From assembly GCA_021781795.1 (NCBI GenBank), contig JAJXWA010000001.1:682001-746000 (forward strand): a stretch of DNA of 64,000 nt, written 5' to 3'. The position numbers were made by a program, and so were the translations under genes. The stretch comes from Acidobacteriota bacterium. Its GTDB lineage: Bacteria; Acidobacteriota; Terriglobia; Terriglobales; Acidobacteriaceae. This document shows, in pieces, positions 47,424 through 55,689 of this stretch. How positions within the stretch are numbered: the stretch's first letter is position 1; every line of letters begins with the position of its first letter. The notes beneath the pieces are model-generated. The model was not told where the DNA came from, searched no databases, and saw only the letters and a program-made list of their open reading frames with translations.

Positions 47424-48944
47424 TCACTCTTGCGGCCTTGCGGCCTGTGACGCCACGGCATGCACGTGCAGAATGACGCGCCGGTACGAGGTCAACTGCG
47501 GTGTGCCGGTGTCTGTTACCTCAAGGATGATGTGCACGACTCCGTCGGTGCGGCACGGCATCAGATTCGGCAGCCAAACAGGGGCGCAGAGGCCTTTCAC
47601 TGTGACGGTGGCCACCTGCGCGCCCGCTTTGTCGATGGCAACCTCCGAAGCGTGCGTGCCTGTCAATCCCGCCTCGGGATACACCCACCAGCGATAGGAC
47701 AGGGTCTGCCCGTCCGGATCCTTGCTGCCCGTTGCATCCAGCGTCACCGTCTGGCCCACTGCCACATCCATCTCCGCCGGCGCAGTCCCTGCCACACCAT
47801 TCACCACCACTTGCGGGCTGTGATTCGCATGCGCAAAGTCATGGATCGTCCAGTCCATGCGCGCGGCAAAGTCATTCTGATACGCCCGGCGCCAGCGCCA
47901 GATGGTGGCCTGATCCGAGACATACTCTCTACCGTCGATGCCTTTTACCGCGTCCTGCGAGGTGGCCCGGGTGAAAAGATCGCCGCCCTGCGTCCAGATT
48001 GCATGCGTCTCACCGTAGGGCTGCATGTACACGTAGCGCCCGCCCCAGCCGCCCCAGTCCGGCCTGCGGTAGGCATTGAGGCCGTTGTCAATCAGCCCGA
48101 GGAAAGACGGCGTGTCGCCCTCCATGATGAACATGAACTTGGGATAGTCCTTGCCGAGAGGCCCCTTGGAACGGATGTTTTGATCCAGCCATTCGTTCGT
48201 GACAAGGCTCGGATCCGCGCCCGCGCCATTGCGGTAATACGCGTCGCCGCTGATGCCGGTCCACGTGGCGTAGTAGTACTGCTGCCCGCTGGGCATGCTC
48301 GGCATCACGATATAGAGGAGCGAGGGGAACTCACGGCGAATCCAGGGTCCGGCGTCGTCCTGGTCCGAAATGGAGTAGACGCGCAGCCGCTCGACTAGTT
48401 TCTGCGCTTCTTCTGCCGAATGCCTGGCCCGGATGTCCATCAGCGCCTGCGCAAGCGTATTGGCTCCGCCCCAGATGCAGATCCACAGAGGCCGGGGATC
48501 GTCGCGCTCGATCGCGGCTGCAAGCGCCGCTGCGCCGGCTGAGGCCTTCCCTGCTCCTGTCGCCGCCATACCATACTGCGGCTGACCAGAGTACACCCGC
48601 TCCTGCAATTGCTCCGCTGTCGGCCAGCCCTGCGCATGCAACAGCAGGTTGGATCGGACTTCGCCGTAGGCGTCAATCAGGCGGTGCATCGTCTCCGGAT
48701 GCGTAACCGTCTTCTGCCATGTGGACGTGGCCGCAACCATGGCTTCGAGATCGAACTCATTCGAATAGAGCAGCAGACGCACGAACGACATCTGGTCGTC
48801 GGGCTCGTTGCCGATGTCGCTGAGAATAACGACGCGCGGCTTGCCTGTGAATCGATCCGGCGCAGTCGCAGCGCCCTGTGACCATACCGAATTCGCCACC
48901 AGACAAATGCCAAGCACTCCACCAGCCCACCTGCGCCAACCCAT
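47424..48944 (-). CDS. Secreted DUF1593 (nucleoside-hydrolase-like) protein
   Basis: A 506-residue protein with a signal peptide (GGVLGICLVANSVWSQ). The N-terminal two-thirds has the nucleoside-hydrolase-like signature KPRVVILSDIGNEPDDQMSFVRLLLYS (acidic NEPDD in place of DTDxxxDD), WGGANTLAQAL, and WTGISGDAYYRNGAG. The C-terminal part, NHSPQVVVNGVAG and TLDATGSKDPDGQTLSYRWWV, is an Ig-like fold. DUF1593 proteins are common in polysaccharide-degrading bacteria and are proposed to work on glycans; the reaction is not established. It stands alone and is convergent with gpsA. Confidence 0.88.
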   Translation of the reverse strand: MGWRRWAGGVLGICLVANSVWSQGAATAPDRFTGKPRVVILSDIGNEPDDQMSFVRLLLYSNEFDLEAMVAATSTWQKTVTHPETMHRLIDAYGEVRSNLLLHAQGWPTAEQLQERVYSGQPQYGMAATGAGKASAGAAALAAAIERDDPRPLWICIWGGANTLAQALMDIRARHSAEEAQKLVERLRVYSISDQDDAGPWIRREFPSLLYIVMPSMPSGQQYYYATWTGISGDAYYRNGAGADPSLVTNEWLDQNIRSKGPLGKDYPKFMFIMEGDTPSFLGLIDNGLNAYRRPDWGGWGGRYVYMQPYGETHAIWTQGGDLFTRATSQDAVKGIDGREYVSDQATIWRWRRAYQNDFAARMDWTIHDFAHANHSPQVVVNGVAGTAPAEMDVAVGQTVTLDATGSKDPDGQTLSYRWWVYPEAGLTGTHASEVAIDKAGAQVATVTVKGLCAPVWLPNLMPCRTDGVVHIILEVTDTGTPQLTSYRRVILHVHAVASQAARPQE

Positions 48945-49279
48945 TCTTTTCTCCTCCGCATGCCATTTTGACAGGAGTTGCGTTGCACTCCCACTCGCTT
49001 GTCCTCGATCTCCGGATCGGTTTGAGCCTGCGGACGCACTCGAGGAATCGAACTGCTCGCCGCGCCAAGTGTAGCCGATGCCATCCGGATGCCTTCGGGG
49101 AAATCACGACGCCAACAAACAACTCAAATTTCTGACGAATTAAATAGAAGGATGGCAGGCAAGGGCGCCTAGTCTCACTGCACTGGGCAGTCAAAGGCAC
49201 TCGCGCTACACTTCGCAGCCGACTGAGGCTCAAAGGAATGAAGAGTCCGGGAGGAGGTATGAGGGAATGTCTGCTGGAT
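48945..49279. other. Intergenic region between the DUF1593 gene and tRNA-Gln
   Basis: This 335-base stretch has no supported gene. It should hold the promoter of the DUF1593 gene (minus strand). A strong GGGAGGAGG stretch near 49249-49257 precedes an ATG, but the resulting frame runs antisense through the tRNA and is rejected. Confidence 0.5.
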
Positions 49280-49353
49280 TGGCTGCCCCCCAGGGATTCG
49301 AACCCCGATATGCTGATCCAGAGTCAGCTGTCCTGCCGTTGAACGAGGGGGCA
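49280..49353 (-). tRNA. tRNA-Gln (anticodon CTG)
   Basis: Read on the minus strand, the 74-nt molecule folds with acceptor stem TGCCCCC/GGGGGCA, discriminator G and encoded CCA (49282-49280). The anticodon arm is GCTGA-CTCTGGA-TCAGC giving anticodon CTG (reads CAG codons), and the T arm has the GTTCGAAT loop motif. It is an isolated tRNA gene. Confidence 0.93.
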
Positions 49354-49557
49354 AAGCACAGAAAGAATAGCCGCGATCGCTTCCCGGCGCGTACCCCTGA
49401 TGGAAGAGGGCGTTCCAGAAGCCATCTCACTCATCATAGAGTGTTGGAAGAAACCGGTCAAACAGGGAGCCCAGCTCTACCGGCATGGTCCAGACTCAGG
49501 CGATTCAATACGTTCACATCATCCTTGTCAACTTCAATGCAACGGCCCTGATGTAAA

Positions 49558-49956
49558 ATGCGGATGGACGTGGAAGTCTTCCTCAATTTCGCTTGGGCAC
49601 TGGTCGCGATACTTCTGATTGAGTTGCAACGTCGCACAGAGAGCCGGACAGGAGCGCAGCGGCGCAATTCGCTGATCGCGCTTGCGATGCTGCTCGTCAT
49701 TTTGTTTCCCGTCATCTCTGTGAGTGACGACCTATGGTCGATTCAGTATGCCACGGAGACAGATACCGCGCTGCGCCGCAATCATCTGGATGCACGATCG
49801 AGCCATACGCTTCCATCTGCAGCACCGCCTCCAGCGGAATTCGCGGCGAGCGTTGAATTCTCTCATTTCCACTTCATCGTGATACAGCCCTCGGCTCCGC
49901 GCGCGGAACGGCCATGGTTCGCCGCGATTCTCAATCGTCCCCCGCCTTCGGCATAG
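49558..49956 (+). CDS. Small two-helix membrane protein upstream of the RND efflux operon
   Basis: A 132-residue protein of no named family. Two transmembrane helices (FLNFAWALVAILLIEL and NSLIALAMLLVILFPVIS) are joined by a basic loop, followed directly by VSDDLWSIQYATETD and a Pro-rich tail ending in ILNRPPPSA. The layout suggests a cytoplasmic loop and a periplasmic tail. It lies 78 bp before the TolC-family gene on the same strand and may be an accessory of the efflux operon. An ATG six bases into the frame is an alternative start. Confidence 0.6.
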   Translation: MRMDVEVFLNFAWALVAILLIELQRRTESRTGAQRRNSLIALAMLLVILFPVISVSDDLWSIQYATETDTALRRNHLDARSSHTLPSAAPPPAEFAASVEFSHFHFIVIQPSAPRAERPWFAAILNRPPPSA

Positions 49957-50034
49957 CCACGCCATTTTTCCTGAAGTTTCCAAGTACAAGTGTCTTGCTA
50001 TCCGTGTCGCGTGCGCGCGGCATGAGGAAATGCT

Positions 50035-51315
50035 ATGAATCGTGGATGCTGCATCCTGCATGCTCTACCTTCTTGCCTGCTGGTGCTGGTGATGGCACGA
50101 ACCTGCACGGCTCAGGAGAATTTCTCCTGGGAACAGACCAAGACGCGGTTTGAAGCGGCAAATCCTGTCTTGAAAGCCAATTTGCTCGCAGTGGACGAAA
50201 TGCGCGCGGAGGAAATCACGGCTTTTCTTCGTCCAAACCCGCAATTCACGCTGGCTGCGGATGGAACGCAGATTGCACCGGACCAGGGAGTCTGGCAGCC
50301 GATGACGGGTACCTTTGTTGTGCCGACGATCAGCTACCTTCATGAGCGCGCCCACAAGCGCGAGTTGCGCCAGCAGAGCGCGCAGGAAGGGACGCGCATC
50401 ACGTCTGCCCAGAGCGACGACGTAAAGCGGAACCTTGAGTTCACATTGCGCCAGGCATTCGTTGCCACGCTTGAATCCAAGGCAGTTCTGGAGCTGGCGC
50501 GAGCAGATCTCGCCTACTACGACCGGATTATCGAGATCGCGCGTGCGCGCTATCAGGCGGGAGATATTGCGCAGATAGATCTCGACCGCATCGAGCTGTT
50601 GCGCGTGCAGTATGAGGTCGAGATCCAGTCTGCCACCGTGAGCCTTCGAACTGCGAAGATTCAGCTTCTGCAATTGCTGAATGACCGCACGCCCGTCGAG
50701 CAGTTCGACGTGAATGGCCCATTCGATTTCTCTGATAGTCTGCAGCCCCTCGATGCTTACCGGCAGATCGCGCTGGCTAACCGACCTGACCTTCAGGCCG
50801 CGCTCCAGACCGCGCAACAGGCCGAGACCAATCACAAGCTCGCAATTGCCAATGGCTCCACGGACCCGACGTGGAGTGGCTGGTATACATGGAATTCTTC
50901 GAATAACAATCCCCACGGCCTGCAGACAGTCGGAGGCAGCGTGAACATCCCGCTGCGCATCTTTGACCGGAATCAAGGCGAGAAGCAGCGGACTCTGCTT
51001 GACATCAACCGCAGCCAGCAGTTGGAAGAAGCAACGCGGGCACAGGTCTTCAGCGATGTGGACTCTGCGTATACCCAGGTGCAAAGCAGCGTCGAGTTGC
51101 TCAGGCCCTACAAAGCGAAGTATCGCGATCAGGCGACACGCGTGCGCGATACGGTTACCTATGCCTACCAGCACGGTGGCGCATCTCTCATGGATTTTCT
51201 GAATGCGCAAAGCGACTATCGCACTGTGCAGCTTGCGTACCTGCAACTCATCGGCTCTTACCTCACCGCAGCCGGGCAACTCAATCTTGCCGTCGGTACG
51301 GAGGCCATCCAATGA
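50035..51315 (+). CDS. TolC-family outer-membrane efflux protein (CusC/CzcC-like)
   Basis: A 426-residue protein with a signal sequence near MNRGCCILHALPSCLLVLVM. The mature part has two repeats of the outer-membrane factor fold with long helices such as RQAFVATLESKAVLELARADLAYY and TAQQAETNHKLAIANGS, and barrel strands such as PTWSGWYTWNSSNNNP and VGGSVNIPLRIFDRNQGEKQ. It forms the outer-membrane exit duct of a tripartite RND pump. Its stop overlaps the adaptor gene's start by four bases (ATGA), making a tightly coupled operon with adaptor and pump. Confidence 0.92.
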   Translation: MNRGCCILHALPSCLLVLVMARTCTAQENFSWEQTKTRFEAANPVLKANLLAVDEMRAEEITAFLRPNPQFTLAADGTQIAPDQGVWQPMTGTFVVPTISYLHERAHKRELRQQSAQEGTRITSAQSDDVKRNLEFTLRQAFVATLESKAVLELARADLAYYDRIIEIARARYQAGDIAQIDLDRIELLRVQYEVEIQSATVSLRTAKIQLLQLLNDRTPVEQFDVNGPFDFSDSLQPLDAYRQIALANRPDLQAALQTAQQAETNHKLAIANGSTDPTWSGWYTWNSSNNNPHGLQTVGGSVNIPLRIFDRNQGEKQRTLLDINRSQQLEEATRAQVFSDVDSAYTQVQSSVELLRPYKAKYRDQATRVRDTVTYAYQHGGASLMDFLNAQSDYRTVQLAYLQLIGSYLTAAGQLNLAVGTEAIQ

Positions 51316-52469
51316 ATCGACCCCTCTCTCGCGTACCTACCTCCGTCCTCGTAAGCCTTCTGGCTGCATCCGTCATCTGTGGCATGGCTGCATGCCATAG
51401 CAAGCCGGAAGGAGATGGCGCTCCGCCGCCGGCCAAGGTCATTACCGTTCAGGACATGAATGTGATTACGGTGCCTGACTCGGACCGGGGGAAATTTCAG
51501 CTTGCGACGGCAGGCCAGGTCGAAGCGTCGAATGAGCTCAGCGCAACCGGAACGATCACCCCGGATATCTCGCGCGAGGTCCCGGTCATCTCGCTTGCGA
51601 ATGGGCGTGTTGTCGATATCAAAGCGCGCTTGGATGACAACGTGAAGAAGGGACAGCTTCTTCTCAAAGTGCAGAGCCCCGACATTACGACCGCATTCGA
51701 TGCATACCTGAAGGCCCTGAACGATGAGCAGATGACCAACAAGGCCTATCTTCGTTCGCAGGACCTCTTTCAGCATGGCGCAATCTCCCAGGCTATGCTG
51801 GAGCAGGCAGAAGACACCGAGAAAGACGCGCGCGCCGATTTGACCGCAGCCGAAGATCAGCTCCATACACTCGGTGTCGATAAGGCCCATCCCAGCAGCA
51901 TTGTGAATGTCTATGCACCAATCTCGGGCGTGATTGTTGCGCAAAACGTAACGAATGCGGCCGCTGCAGGAGTGGGACTTTCCGGAAGCGCGACGGCGTT
52001 CACGATTGCTGACCTGTCGCAGGTGTGGGTGATGTGTGATGTCTATGAAAATGACATTCCGAAGATCGCTGTCGGCCAGGAAGCCACGATCCGATTGAAT
52101 GCGTTTCCTGACAAACCCGTGAGAGGGCGAATTAGCGATGTCGGCCCAATTCTTGATCCTTCGATTCGCACTGCCAAAGTGCGAGTGGAACTGAGCAATC
52201 CAGGTTTCATCAAGCTCGGCATGTTTGCGACGGCGACCTTTACCAGCCGCACGAAGGAAGTGCATGCCGCAGTCCCATCTGAAGCAGTTCTTCATTTGCA
52301 TGATCGCGATTGGGTTTTTGTGCCGATGGGAGGCGATCAGTACAAGCGCGTCGAAGTGCGCGCAGGTGCCAAGTTAAGTGGCAACCGGCAAGAGATTCTA
52401 GCGGGCATCGCTCCGGAGCAACAGGTTGCTGCCAACGCACTGCTGCTTGAGACTGCGGGGAACCAATAA
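51312..52469 (+). CDS. RND efflux periplasmic adaptor (CusB/CzcB-like), probable lipoprotein
   Basis: A 385-residue membrane-fusion protein. The N-terminus has a lipobox-like GMAAC (Cys about residue 28) for lipid anchoring. Then come a biotinyl-lipoyl-like half (VVDIKARLDDNVKKGQLLLKV), a helical hairpin (DLFQHGAISQAMLEQAEDTEKDARADL), and the second half with YAPISGVIVAQNV and the beta-barrel QVWVMCDVYENDI and LNAFPDKPVRGRISDVG. It bridges the TolC-family duct and the inner-membrane pump. No metal-binding His-rich stretch, as in CzcB, is seen. Confidence 0.93.
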   Translation: MNRPLSRVPTSVLVSLLAASVICGMAACHSKPEGDGAPPPAKVITVQDMNVITVPDSDRGKFQLATAGQVEASNELSATGTITPDISREVPVISLANGRVVDIKARLDDNVKKGQLLLKVQSPDITTAFDAYLKALNDEQMTNKAYLRSQDLFQHGAISQAMLEQAEDTEKDARADLTAAEDQLHTLGVDKAHPSSIVNVYAPISGVIVAQNVTNAAAAGVGLSGSATAFTIADLSQVWVMCDVYENDIPKIAVGQEATIRLNAFPDKPVRGRISDVGPILDPSIRTAKVRVELSNPGFIKLGMFATATFTSRTKEVHAAVPSEAVLHLHDRDWVFVPMGGDQYKRVEVRAGAKLSGNRQEILAGIAPEQQVAANALLLETAGNQ

Positions 52470-55400
52470 ATGATCCGCGCACTTGTCGATTTTGCGCTGA
52501 GAAATCGCTGGCTCGTGGTCGGCGGAGTGGTCGTTCTGACTGCGTGGGGTATCGTCTCCTTCCGCAACTTGCCGATTGAGGCCTATCCTGACGTGGCCAA
52601 CAACTATGTGCAGATCATCACGCAGTGGCCCGGCCGCAGCGCAGAAGAGGTCGAGCGGCAGGTGACCGTTCCTGTCGAAATCCAGATGGCGGGGATTCCG
52701 CACCTGACCAATCTGCGTTCCACAACACTCGCCGGCCTCTCCAGCCTGATGCTGATCTTTGACGACAACTCAACCAGCGACGTCAATCGCGAGCATGTGC
52801 TGGAGAGGCTCGGGCAGGTTAATTTGCCTGCGGGCCTTACCCCGCAGATGGGAACGGACTGGAGCCCTGTCGGTCAGATCTTCTGGTACTCCGTCGAGAG
52901 CACAAATCCTGCGTATGACGTGATGGAAAAGAAGTCCATCGAAGACTGGACGCTTGAGAAGTCCTTCAAAAGCGTGAATGGCGTAGTGGATGTCTCCAGC
53001 TTTGGCGGGCCGACCAAGGAATACCAGATCAAGCTCGATCCGGATAAGCTCGTATCGTATGGGCTGTCTCTGAGCCAGGTTGAGCAGCAGATCGCAAACA
53101 ACAATACGAATGGCGGTGGCAGCTTCATCGAAGAAGGCGCGCAGCAGGTGAATGTTCAATCGCTGGGCCTTTACAGGAGCGTGCAGGATATCGAAAACAC
53201 CGTCATCAAGACTGCGAATGGCACAGCAATTCGAGTGAAAGATATTGCCTCCGTCGATCAGGGGCCGAAGATTCGGCTTGGTCAGATTGGGCGCGCTACG
53301 CATCTTTCCGACGGAACGATTGTCGACAATCCGGATACAGTCGAAGGGATCGTCCTGCTCCAGAAGGGCGATGACTCAGATCCTGTTTTGCAAGGCATTC
53401 ACGAGGAAGTGAAGAAGCTGAATGCGACGATCCTCCCGAAGGGCGTAAAGGTCGTTCCCTTCCTCGACAGGTCAGATCTTGTCAGCTTCACGGTGGACAC
53501 AGTGGAACATAACCTCACCGCTGGGATGATTCTTGTCTCCATCATTCTCTTCGCATTTCTTGGCAACGTTCGCGGTGCGATTATTGTCGCGCTGACTATT
53601 CCATTCGCGCTACTCTTTGCTTCCATCTGTCTTGACCTAAGCCATATTCCGGCCAATCTGCTTTCGCTCGGCGCTCTCGACTTCGGCATGGTCGTCGACG
53701 GCTCTGTAGTCATGATTGAAAACATCGTCCGGCATCTCTCGCAGCATGACGATACGCGCACGCCCGCGCGGAAGATCCGCGAAGCAGCCCATGAGGTGCA
53801 GCGGCCGGTCTTCTACGCAATCGGCATCATCATCACCGCTTACCTGCCCATCTTTACGTTGCAGGCCGTCGAGGGGCGCCTCTTCAAGCCAATGGCATGG
53901 ACTGTCGCATTCGCATTGCTCGGTGCATTGACGTTCTCAATGATCATTGCACCCGTCTTCGCCAGCATCCTGTTTCGCAATGGCGCAAAAGAGTGGGACA
54001 ATCCTGTCATGCACTGGCTCGTGCGCAGGTATCGCACCGCGGTGCATGCAGCGATTCTGCACCGCCAGCTTACAGTTGGCATCGCCTGCGTTTTATTCCT
54101 AGGTGCTGTGTTTCTCACCGTTAGCGGCGCCATTGGATCGGAGTTCTTGCCACACCTCGATGAAGGTTCCATCTGGGTACGCGGCACGTTGCCGCCGAGT
54201 GAAGGGCCAAGCGCGAGCATCGACTTCACGAACAAGGCACGCCAGGTGCTGGCGTCGTTTCCTGAAGTCACGCAGGTTGTAAGTCAAACTGGCCGGCCAG
54301 ACGATGGCACCGATACGACTGGCTTTTTCAATACCGAATACTTCGTGGACCTAAAGCCCAAGAAGCAATGGCGGCCTGTTTTTCATGGAGACAAGGAGGC
54401 CCTGATTGCCGCGATGGACAAAGAACTCGAAAAGTTCCCTGGAGTCATCTGGAACTTTTCTCAGCCCATCTCGGACAACATGGAAGAAGCCGTCTCCGGC
54501 GTGAAGGGAGAACTGGCCGTCAAGCTCTTTGGCGATGATCTGCGGACACTCGAATCCAAAGCCGAAGAGATTCAAAGCCAGATGGCGAGTGTGCGCGGTG
54601 TTGAAGATCTCGGAATCTTTCGCATCATCGGTCAGCCAAATCTCAATTACACCGTCGATCGCGCTGCAGCGGCGCGCTGGGGAATCAACGTGGCCGATGT
54701 GCAAGATGCTCTTCAAACTGCGGTCGGCTCGAATGCTCTCACCCAGGTTCAGCTTGGCGAAGCCCGCTACGACGTGACGCTCCGCTACCAGAAGCAATAC
54801 CGCGATACGCCTGAGGCCATCGCAGCAGTGCGCCTGCTCGCCCCGAGCGGCGAGAGAGTTGCTCTCGCTCAACTGACGCGGGTCTCCACCGATGATGGCG
54901 CAGAGGAAATTTATCGTGAAGGTGGCCAGCGCTACATCGCCATCAAGTACTCCGTCCGCGGGCGCGACCTTGGCTCTACCGTTCAGGAGGCGATTCAGAA
55001 GGTTAAAAGCAATGTTGCTTTACCCTCTGGATATCACCTTGAGTGGGCCGGCGAATATGAGAGCCAGAAGCGCGCGGATAAGCGACTGGCACTCGTCATT
55101 CCCATCACCATCCTCGCAATCTTCCTCATCCTTTACACCATGTTTCGCTCATTCAAGTGGGCCATACTCGTCCTCATCTCCGTCATCCTGGCATCAATCG
55201 GCGGCCCGCTTGCCCTCTTTGTCACTCATACCAACTTCTCAGTTTCATCCGCGGTCGGCTTCCTTGCTCTCTTCGGCGTCTCGGTGCAGACGGGCGTCAT
55301 CATGCTGGAGTACATCAATCAGCTTCGAGCCCGTCGCAAGGGAATGGAGGAGTCCGACCAGGAGCATATTATTGCGGCGGCAGTAGAGGGAGCGGTCCTG

Positions 55401-55628
55401 CGCCTGCGTCCGATTATGATGACAATGCTAGTGGCCACACTTGGACTTTTGCCTGCTGCAACCTCGCACGCGATCGGATCTGACTCTCAGCGGCCTTTTG
55501 CCATTGTGATCGTCGGCGGTTTGCTGGCAAACCTCGTCATCGGCATCTTCCTCATGCCCGCACTCTATGTGTGGATGGCGAGCCAGGACGACGTGCTTCC
55601 CGCTGCAGAGATGAGCGAAGAGTTCTAG
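52470..55628 (+). CDS. RND efflux pump, CusA/CzcA heavy-metal family
   Basis: A 1052-residue, 12-helix proton-driven pump. N-terminal LVDFALRNRWLVVGGVV and PIEAYPDVANNYVQIITQWPG match the HME-RND class, as does the transmembrane-4 motif DFGMVVDGSVVMIENIVRHL with acidic proton-relay residues. Two large periplasmic loops and the second repeat (FLALFGVSVQTGVIMLEYINQL) are complete. The cargo is probably a divalent or monovalent metal ion, inferred from family; which metal cannot be read from sequence. It follows the adaptor gene with no gap. No metal-sensing regulator is adjacent. Confidence 0.94.
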   Translation: MIRALVDFALRNRWLVVGGVVVLTAWGIVSFRNLPIEAYPDVANNYVQIITQWPGRSAEEVERQVTVPVEIQMAGIPHLTNLRSTTLAGLSSLMLIFDDNSTSDVNREHVLERLGQVNLPAGLTPQMGTDWSPVGQIFWYSVESTNPAYDVMEKKSIEDWTLEKSFKSVNGVVDVSSFGGPTKEYQIKLDPDKLVSYGLSLSQVEQQIANNNTNGGGSFIEEGAQQVNVQSLGLYRSVQDIENTVIKTANGTAIRVKDIASVDQGPKIRLGQIGRATHLSDGTIVDNPDTVEGIVLLQKGDDSDPVLQGIHEEVKKLNATILPKGVKVVPFLDRSDLVSFTVDTVEHNLTAGMILVSIILFAFLGNVRGAIIVALTIPFALLFASICLDLSHIPANLLSLGALDFGMVVDGSVVMIENIVRHLSQHDDTRTPARKIREAAHEVQRPVFYAIGIIITAYLPIFTLQAVEGRLFKPMAWTVAFALLGALTFSMIIAPVFASILFRNGAKEWDNPVMHWLVRRYRTAVHAAILHRQLTVGIACVLFLGAVFLTVSGAIGSEFLPHLDEGSIWVRGTLPPSEGPSASIDFTNKARQVLASFPEVTQVVSQTGRPDDGTDTTGFFNTEYFVDLKPKKQWRPVFHGDKEALIAAMDKELEKFPGVIWNFSQPISDNMEEAVSGVKGELAVKLFGDDLRTLESKAEEIQSQMASVRGVEDLGIFRIIGQPNLNYTVDRAAAARWGINVADVQDALQTAVGSNALTQVQLGEARYDVTLRYQKQYRDTPEAIAAVRLLAPSGERVALAQLTRVSTDDGAEEIYREGGQRYIAIKYSVRGRDLGSTVQEAIQKVKSNVALPSGYHLEWAGEYESQKRADKRLALVIPITILAIFLILYTMFRSFKWAILVLISVILASIGGPLALFVTHTNFSVSSAVGFLALFGVSVQTGVIMLEYINQLRARRKGMEESDQEHIIAAAVEGAVLRLRPIMMTMLVATLGLLPAATSHAIGSDSQRPFAIVIVGGLLANLVIGIFLMPALYVWMASQDDVLPAAEMSEEF

Positions 55629-55689
55629 CTTCGGCAACGGATTGATCAGGCCTGACACTCTCGCCAGACGCGCGTGGTACGTGCGCAAC

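Noticed and set aside
49267-49551. Open frame with a strong GGAGG site starting MSAGLAAPQGFEPR
   Set aside because: The GFEPR run is the well-known artefact of reading the T arm of a tRNA on the wrong strand; the frame runs antisense through tRNA-Gln.
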